From the NCBI GenBank assembly GCA_937888925.1, contig CALARM010001206.1, positions 1 to 10,172 of the forward strand: a stretch of DNA of 10,172 nt. Direction: 5' to 3'. The DNA comes from an uncultured Synergistia bacterium. Its GTDB lineage: Bacteria > Eremiobacterota > SpSt-956 > JAKJGF01. Both the position numbers and the translations under genes were made by a program. The number at the start of each line of letters is the position of its first letter. Position 1 is the first letter of the stretch. Shown in pieces: positions 6,272-10,172 of this stretch. The notes beneath the pieces were generated by a model that was not told the DNA's origin, ran no database searches, and saw only the letters and a program-made list of their open reading frames with translations.

Positions 6272-6931
6272 TTATCTTCCTGATTGTACATCTATACTTA
6301 TGGCGCCCATCCACCTGTTTCTCAATTCTTCCGTATCCCAGTCACTTTTGCCGTTTCCCGGCCATGGATCAAAGACATGAAAACAGGTAACCCAGGGCCC
6401 CTGGTAAGTATTACACCAGTCAACTCCGTAGCAAACCACTACGTGACCTGACCCGTCCTCATTTTTTACGCCTATTATAAAAGGTTTGCCGTTGTCAAGT
6501 TCCTGGATAATATTCTGAAAAGGTATGAATACATATTCCGGATAGGCTTCTGCCGTAACATAGACTTTTTTCCCGTGCTGTGTAACACCCCAGCCGTTCA
6601 TATATGATGCTATCTGGAAAAGATCCCTTGCAGGATAATTCACAAGGGTACCATAGGTTCTCATTACTACTTCTTCCTGTGTGCAGGGAATATCATAATA
6701 ATTAAGAGCCATTGCAATACAGGTGGCCCAGCACCATTGAGTTTCTTTCTGTTCTGCCGTGCAGAATTCAAAATTGTCAAGTTTAATCGTATAGGTTTGT
6801 TCATTATAATTGTTATAATTGTTATAGTTATCGTAGGTTTGCGGATAATACTGGCCTTGTGTTCTGACAGGAAGAAGTAATATGAAAGAGAAAAGTAATA
6901 GTAATATAATGGATCTGAATTTATTTTTCAT
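6272..6931 (-). CDS. Secreted papain-like (C39/C70-type) cysteine peptidase
   Basis: A 219-residue protein with a signal peptide (MKNKFRSIILLLLFSFILLL, cleavage probably near 25-27), so it acts outside the cytoplasm. A Tyr/Asn-rich linker (28-43) leads to a papain-fold domain. QKETQWCWATCIAMALNYY (61-79) supplies the oxyanion Gln61 and nucleophile Cys67, six residues apart as in papain. GSGHVVVCYGV (160-170) supplies His163, and FDPWPG (187-192) supplies the third residue as Asp188. The layout resembles Peptidase_C39_2 and AvrRpt2-like C70 families. Additional Cys at 57, 71, 83, 167, 173 and 183 may form disulfides. There is no ABC exporter or bacteriocin gene nearby, so a leader-peptide-processing role is not supported. 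The SD AGAGGTG (6940-6946 complement) sits 8 bases before the ATG. Substrate unknown. Confidence 0.8.
   Translation of the reverse strand: MKNKFRSIILLLLFSFILLLPVRTQGQYYPQTYDNYNNYNNYNEQTYTIKLDNFEFCTAEQKETQWCWATCIAMALNYYDIPCTQEEVVMRTYGTLVNYPARDLFQIASYMNGWGVTQHGKKVYVTAEAYPEYVFIPFQNIIQELDNGKPFIIGVKNEDGSGHVVVCYGVDWCNTYQGPWVTCFHVFDPWPGNGKSDWDTEELRNRWMGAISIDVQSGR
6806..6832. repeat. Nine-base coding microsatellite in the peptidase linker
   Basis: ATAATTGTT occurs twice in tandem, followed by a degenerate third unit. It encodes the Asn-Tyr-Asn type repeats of the linker after the signal peptide. Being a multiple of three it can change linker length without frameshift. Confidence 0.7.
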
Positions 6932-7136
6932 AATTGTTTCACCTCTGTTTTAATCATGACCCGTTACGCGATTAAAGTTTCTCATTACCGGTTATGACTG
7001 AAATCATTTATGGTAATTAGTAAGACATAACACATGATTCAGGCGGCTGAAGGTTGTAATATTCTCCTGTCACGCGTTACGCGTTACGATTATAATTATC
7101 ACCTTTTATTTATATAAAGTCAAGTCTTTAAATTAC
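6932..7136. other. Intergenic stretch between peptidase and tRNA-Gln
   Basis: No gene is seen. It contains two degenerate ACGCGTY-like heptamers (6959-6972), a segment resembling 5612-5643 (6991-7023), and the heptamer array at 7072-7092. The peptidase gene must be driven from here on the minus strand, but I see no clear -35/-10 pair for it. Confidence 0.6.
7072..7092. repeat. Heptamer tandem repeat, ACGCGTY type, three units
   Basis: Two perfect ACGCGTT units are followed by ACGATTA, in the same orientation as 1060-1094 and with a similar degenerate last unit. The array lies 44 bases upstream of the tRNA-Gln -35 box. Confidence 0.8.
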
Positions 7137-7165
7137 TTGACATAACAGGTTTTTTTCTTTATAAT
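7137..7165 (+). promoter_or_regulatory. Consensus sigma-70 promoter of tRNA-Gln
   Basis: TTGACA (7137-7142) and TATAAT (7160-7165) are both perfect, with a 17-base spacer. The predicted start near 7172 leaves a 5' leader of about 17 bases before the mature tRNA. Confidence 0.92.
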
Positions 7166-7188
7166 ATATTTTCACTGTACTTTTTAGT

Positions 7189-7260
7189 TGAGGCGTCGCC
7201 AAGCGGTAAGGCACTGGATTTTGGATCCAGCATCCGCAGGTTCGAATCCTGCCGCCTCAG
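7189..7260 (+). tRNA. tRNA-Gln (anticodon UUG)
   Basis: The cloverleaf closes fully. The acceptor stem is TGAGGCG/CGCCTCA, the D stem GCC/GGC, the anticodon stem CTGGA/TCCAG around a loop TTTTGGA with anticodon TTG, and the T arm GCAGG-TTCGAAT-CCTGC. The discriminator base is G. The CCA end is not encoded and would be added after transcription. It reads CAA (and by wobble CAG) codons. It stands alone with its own promoter and terminator, upstream of glmU. Confidence 0.97.
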
Positions 7261-7279
7261 TAGAATTAAGTTTACACAG

Positions 7280-7299
7280 GGAGCAGAAAGCTCCTTTTT
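7280..7299 (+). terminator. Intrinsic terminator after tRNA-Gln
   Basis: Stem GGAGC (7280-7284) with GCTCC (7290-7294), loop AGAAA, followed directly by five T. It ends the tRNA transcript, so glmU needs its own promoter in 7300-7400. I see no convincing one there. Confidence 0.85.
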
Positions 7300-7412
7300 A
7301 TTACAGGCTGGTCACCTTTATTATTGAACAATCTGCAGGTAATATATTTATCATCATTGATTGAACCTCACATGATAGCTAACAGGTGATAGCCAGGTTA
7401 ATGGGAATTCCT

Positions 7413-8402
7413 ATGGATAATTTTCTGACTGTTATACTGGCCGCAGGAAAAGGCACAAGGATGAAGTCCAATCTGCCCAAGGTTTTACACAGACTTAACG
7501 GAAAACCTATGGTAGAATATGTACTTGATGTTACAGATGAACTTTCTCTTTACAACAGAGTAATTGTTACAGGCGAAGGACATGAAATGGTGGAAAAAGC
7601 CGTGAAAAATCGTGGGAAATGTGTTCTTCAGAGTGAACAACTCGGTACAGGTCATGCGGTGCTTCAGGCGTGGGATTATTTTGTTGATTTTCCCGGTCAT
7701 GTTCTTGTTCTTTCCGGAGATACTCCCCTGTTATCAGCCATGGTGATTCGGAAATTAATTGATGATTATAAGAATTCCTGTGCTGATATTTCTATCCTGA
7801 CAACTACTCTGCAAGACCCGGGGCATTATGGAAGAATAGTCCGTAATGGTCAGAGGGTCACGGCTATTGTGGAATATAAAGACGGTACGGAAGAAGAGAG
7901 AAAAATAAAAGAAATCAATACTGGAACCTATTGTTTTCGCGCTTCTGTTCTCAGGGAGTTTTTACCGTTTTTGAACAGGGAAAACGCCCAGGGAGAAATG
8001 TATCTTACCGATGTTATAGGACTGGCTTTTAAGAATGGATTGTTTGTAAGAGGTTTTTGCACTGAAGATTTTGAATCTACCGGTGGTATAAATACCAGAG
8101 TTGAGCTTGCTTCCTCTTCCAGGATACTCAGAAAGAGGTGTCTTGAAAGATTTATGCTCAATGGAATTACTGTAATAGATCCTGACAATACCTATATAGA
8201 AGCTTATGTGAATATAGGAAGAGATAGTGTTGTTTATCCCTTTACATCTCTTGAAGGACATACAGATATAGGAGAAAATTGTATTATAGGACCTTTTGCA
8301 AGAATTAAGGATTCTTCTGTGGAAAATAACACTGTACTGGAGAATTCTGCTGTTATAAATAATAAAAAAGTGAATTTTGATTTTCTCCCCCATGATGTTT
8401 AA
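7413..8402 (+). CDS. glmU: UDP-N-acetylglucosamine pyrophosphorylase, short GlmU without acetyltransferase site
   Basis: GlmU normally acetylates GlcN-1-P and then forms UDP-GlcNAc for cell-wall synthesis. Residues 1-229 hold a complete uridyltransferase: LAAGKGTRMKS (9-19), Lys23, QLGTGHA (76-82), SGDTPLL (101-107) with metal-binding Asp103, YGRIVR, EINTGTY (167-173), NAQGEMYLTD (191-200) and GGINTR with Asn227. A left-handed beta-helix then begins (IDPDNTYIEAYVNIG, IGENCIIGPFARI). The protein stops at 329 residues, whereas full GlmU has about 450, so the Lys/His acetyltransferase site is absent. No frame carries the missing part downstream; a terminator overlaps the stop. An upstream GTG (7386) and ATG (7401) are in frame, but 7413 gives the usual N-terminus. 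The SD there is weak. UDP-GlcNAc formation is supported; acetylation is not. Confidence 0.9.
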   Translation: MDNFLTVILAAGKGTRMKSNLPKVLHRLNGKPMVEYVLDVTDELSLYNRVIVTGEGHEMVEKAVKNRGKCVLQSEQLGTGHAVLQAWDYFVDFPGHVLVLSGDTPLLSAMVIRKLIDDYKNSCADISILTTTLQDPGHYGRIVRNGQRVTAIVEYKDGTEEERKIKEINTGTYCFRASVLREFLPFLNRENAQGEMYLTDVIGLAFKNGLFVRGFCTEDFESTGGINTRVELASSSRILRKRCLERFMLNGITVIDPDNTYIEAYVNIGRDSVVYPFTSLEGHTDIGENCIIGPFARIKDSSVENNTVLENSAVINNKKVNFDFLPHDV

Positions 8403-8415
8403 GGGAGAATTTTTT
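8383..8415 (+). terminator. Intrinsic terminator overlapping the glmU stop codon
   Basis: TTCTCCC (8383-8389) pairs perfectly with GGGAGAA (8403-8409) around a 13-base loop containing the stop codon, followed by six T (8410-8415). The last coding bases of glmU form the 5' arm. It separates glmU from rplY-pth transcriptionally. Confidence 0.8.
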
Positions 8416-8421
8416 AATGTG

Positions 8422-8427
8422 TATAAT
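8422..8427 (+). promoter_or_regulatory. Candidate -10 box for rplY-pth
   Basis: A perfect TATAAT lies 30 bases before the rplY ATG, just after the terminator. The -35 region (near 8398-8404) matches the consensus at only about three positions. A promoter here would explain expression past the terminator, but the evidence is one hexamer in AT-rich sequence. Confidence 0.35.
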
Positions 8428-8456
8428 AATTTTATAAAATATAGGAGGATAAATTT

Positions 8457-9110
8457 ATGGAAATATTGGAACTTCAGGTTGAAACAAGAGAAGTATCAGG
8501 CAAAGAATATTGCAGAAAAATAAGAAAAATGGGCAAGGTTCCCGGCGTAATCTACGGGCTCGGTAAAGAAGCTTTTTCCGTTCAGGTAAATAGCAGAGAA
8601 ATGGAGAAAGCAATCAGAGGAAGAGACAATGTTCTTTTAAATCTTACTTTTGCCGATGATGGCGGAGAAAAGCATACTGTAATGGTTCAGGATGTTCAGA
8701 AAGAAATCCTGAAATCAGGTCTTCTTCATGTAGATTTCAAGAGAATTTCTCTTGAAGATAAAACTATTGTCATGGTTCCCATACATGTTACGGCAGAACC
8801 TAAAGACGGAAGAGGTAAAGGTATGGTTGAACATATTATGTGGGAAGTAGAAGTAGAATGTCTGCCTCTGAATATTCCGAAGTCCATAGATCTTGATCTT
8901 ACGCAACTCAAGCTGGGAGAAAGTGTTACACTGGGACAGTTAAAAGTTCCCGAAGGTGTTACAATTCTCGGAGAACCAGGAGAATTCGTTATTCATTACA
9001 CAGAAGGAAGAGAAGAATCAGCAAAATCTGAGGGAGACGAACTTCTGTTCCCGACTGAAAAAGCACAGCCTGAAGTTATAAGCAAAGGAAAGGGCGAAGA
9101 AGAAGATTAA
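8457..9110 (+). CDS. rplY: 50S ribosomal protein L25, TL5/Ctc type
   Basis: L25/Ctc binds 5S rRNA in the central protuberance of the large subunit. The 217-residue protein is the long two-domain form. An N-terminal 5S-binding beta-barrel (about 1-97) contains RKMGKVPGVIYG (23-34) and the end motif LLHVDFKRI (89-97). The C-terminal TL5 domain (about 98-185) has IPKSIDLDLTQLKLGESVTLGQLKVPEGV (140-168). A final acidic/lysine tail (about 185-217, ending GKGEEED) is probably disordered. The SD AGGAGG (8443-8448) is 8 bases before the ATG. The stop is 2 bases before the TTG start of pth, so the two genes are translationally coupled. Pairing L25 with Pth is a conserved arrangement in many bacteria. 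Confidence 0.95.
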   Translation: MEILELQVETREVSGKEYCRKIRKMGKVPGVIYGLGKEAFSVQVNSREMEKAIRGRDNVLLNLTFADDGGEKHTVMVQDVQKEILKSGLLHVDFKRISLEDKTIVMVPIHVTAEPKDGRGKGMVEHIMWEVEVECLPLNIPKSIDLDLTQLKLGESVTLGQLKVPEGVTILGEPGEFVIHYTEGREESAKSEGDELLFPTEKAQPEVISKGKGEEED

Positions 9111-9112
9111 CC

Positions 9113-9727
9113 TTGAAGCTCATAGTCGGTCTTGGTAATCCAGGAAGAACCTATGCTAAAACCAGGCATAACCTTGGTTTTATGCTTTTAGATAAACTGG
9201 CCGGAATGTACGGAACAGATTTCTCCGGCCGTCTCTTTAAGGCTTTTATTGCTGAAGCAACTTTAAGATTTCCTTCTTCTGAAGGGATGATTTCTGAAAA
9301 GATAATTCTGGCAAAGCCTCAGACCTATATGAATTTAAGCGGCGAAGCCGTATGCCCTCTTATCAACTGGTATAAGGCAGAGCTTAATAATGTACTCGTT
9401 GTCTGTGATGATTTTAATTTGCCCGTCGGTGTTCTTCGTTTCAGAGGAAAAGGGAGCAGCGGCGGGCATAATGGTTTAAAGTCCATTATTAGTTTACTCG
9501 GCACAGATAATTTCCCCAGGCTCAGAATCGGTATAGGTAATACAGGATACGGCGATGCAGCGAATTTTGTATTATCCGGTATATCAGACAGGGATATGGA
9601 GTTTTTCTCTACCGTTATAGATAAAGGTGCAGAAGGTGTAGATACTTTTATTAAAGCCGGTATTGAAGTGGCAATGAGTAATTATAATAAGAGTTTTTTG
9701 TCTGATGAGGAGAAGAGTGAAGGGTGA
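9113..9727 (+). CDS. pth: Peptidyl-tRNA hydrolase
   Basis: Pth cleaves the ester bond of peptidyl-tRNA released from stalled ribosomes, recycling tRNA in the cytoplasm. The 204-residue protein shows MKLIVGLGNPGRTYAKTRHNLGF with substrate-binding Asn9 and catalytic His19, KPQTYMNLSG (68-77) with Asn74, and DDFNLPVGVLRFRGKGSSGGHNGLKSI (99-125) with catalytic Asp99. A small insertion at about 51-60 (LRFPSSEGM) lengthens it slightly compared with the usual 185-195 residues. The start is a TTG 2 bases after the rplY stop, with only a weak purine-rich SD (AGAAGAAGA), so it probably depends on coupling to rplY. The 3' end runs into a heptamer repeat array: the last codons and the TGA stop come from repeat units. 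Confidence 0.95.
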   Translation: MKLIVGLGNPGRTYAKTRHNLGFMLLDKLAGMYGTDFSGRLFKAFIAEATLRFPSSEGMISEKIILAKPQTYMNLSGEAVCPLINWYKAELNNVLVVCDDFNLPVGVLRFRGKGSSGGHNGLKSIISLLGTDNFPRLRIGIGNTGYGDAANFVLSGISDRDMEFFSTVIDKGAEGVDTFIKAGIEVAMSNYNKSFLSDEEKSEG

Positions 9728-9765
9728 ACTGATAACTGGTCACTGATCACTGATAACTGGTCACT
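9717..9765. repeat. Heptamer tandem repeat spanning the pth stop codon, seven units
   Basis: Seven in-register 7-base units run from GTGAAGG and GTGAACT into alternating GATAACT, GGTCACT and GATCACT units. The array thus joins the GTGAAGR type seen at 5569 with a GRTMACT type. The pth TGA stop (9725-9727) lies in the second unit. The array fills the gap between two convergent genes. No clear hairpin terminator is present in it. Confidence 0.85.
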
Positions 9766-9771
9766 GAAAAA

Positions 9772-10172
9772 TTATCCCATGAAAAATGTCCTGTTTCCTC
9801 CGCTGTTCTTTGCTTCTTCGAGTGTTATATAGGACTGATCCATTAGTATGTCCGCTGTATCTCCGTCATCAGGATAGACGGAAACTCCCATACTTACTGT
9901 CAGTTGCAGAGCTTCACCCAGTTCTGCGCCGAAATCGTTGTTTTCTATGAAGTTCCTCAATCGTTCCGATGTGACTACTGCATCACTTTTTTTGTTTATA
10001 TGGACAAATAAAATTCCGAAGAGATCTTTTTCTATTCTTGCAATACAGTCAGTTTCTCTGCAGTAAGAAGAAAGAAGTCCTGCTATTTCTGTGAGCAATA
10101 AATCTCCAACTTCTTTTCCGTATATTTCATTGAATCTTGTAAAATGATCTATATCTATGAGAGCCAGGGCAA
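9772..10172 (-). CDS. C-terminal part of a degenerate GGDEF-domain protein (N-terminus off window)
   Basis: The frame is open from the right edge to a TAA at 9772-9774, giving 133 residues; it can be read upstream of the first internal ATG because family sequence continues to the edge. ALALIDIDHFTRFNEIYGKEVGDLLL matches the GGDEF-domain segment with the first metal-binding Asp and the guanine-binding Asn. SMGVSVYPDDGDTADILMDQSYITLEEAKNSGGNR matches its C-terminal end. In between, the signature GGDEF is replaced by EKDLF, losing both glycines and the catalytic Glu, so cyclic-di-GMP synthesis is unlikely. RETD lies exactly five residues before it, the position of the RxxD allosteric inhibitory site. 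This suggests a c-di-GMP-binding or structural role. N-terminal sensor domains would be outside the window. The gene is convergent with pth. Confidence 0.85.
   Translation of the reverse strand, partial: ALALIDIDHFTRFNEIYGKEVGDLLLTEIAGLLSSYCRETDCIARIEKDLFGILFVHINKKSDAVVTSERLRNFIENNDFGAELGEALQLTVSMGVSVYPDDGDTADILMDQSYITLEEAKNSGGNRTFFMG

Noticed and set aside
6934..6942. Half parS-like sequence TGTTTCAC
   Set aside because: The second half does not match GTGAAACA, and the segment is explained by the peptidase SD region on the other strand.
7324..7352. Promoter for glmU starting with TTGAAC
   Set aside because: No good -10 box lies at 16-18 bases; the nearest TATATT is only 13 bases away.
8715..8911. 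Two minus-strand open frames inside rplY
   Set aside because: They are antisense shadows of a well-conserved ribosomal protein gene.

Overview
The window is an AT-rich bacterial chromosome segment (roughly 40% GC by eye) with compact genes. It has consensus sigma-70-type promoters, strong Shine-Dalgarno (SD) sites, occasional TTG starts and two lipobox lipoproteins. It carries a chromosomal-type parA-parB pair, a tRNA-Gln(UUG), and a glmU-rplY-pth housekeeping cluster resembling the glmU-prs-ctc-pth order of Bacillus-like genomes but without prs. Together these say chromosome rather than plasmid or phage. The lineage cannot be fixed from sequence alone. AT-rich codon use, lipoproteins and heptameric intergenic repeats would suit a deep-branching or uncultivated bacterium, but that is inference.

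Layout: (1) 1-2552, minus strand: an ATP-grasp-fold protein of unknown substrate, followed downstream by an L-2-hydroxyglutarate-oxidase-like FAD enzyme that runs off the left edge. (2) 2553-2974: a non-coding stretch with the parA promoter, a palindrome and one copy of a dispersed repeat. (3) 2975-6155, plus strand: parA, parB (TTG start overlapping parA), an NTF2-like lipoprotein and a second small lipoprotein. (4) 6272-6931, minus strand: a secreted papain/C39-like cysteine peptidase, convergent with the lipoproteins across a probable bidirectional terminator. (5) 7137-7299: a complete tRNA-Gln unit with consensus promoter and intrinsic terminator. (6) 7413-9727, plus strand: a short glmU lacking the acetyltransferase half, an intrinsic terminator overlapping its stop codon, then rplY/ctc and pth. 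(7) 9772-10172, minus strand: the C-terminal end of a GGDEF-domain protein with a destroyed active-site signature but a correctly placed RxxD inhibitory-site motif.

How the genes work together: ParA/ParB should drive origin segregation. GlmU supplies UDP-GlcNAc if GlcNAc-1-P is made elsewhere. tRNA-Gln, L25/Ctc and Pth all belong to translation. The two lipoproteins and the peptidase are envelope or secreted proteins of unknown role.

The least explained signal is a set of intergenic heptamer repeats (ACGCGTY, GTGAAGR and GRTMACT types). They recur between genes across the window, include a 29-base copy in opposite orientations at 2806 and 5555, and in one case supply the stop codon of pth. 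No clear new multi-gene system is visible.
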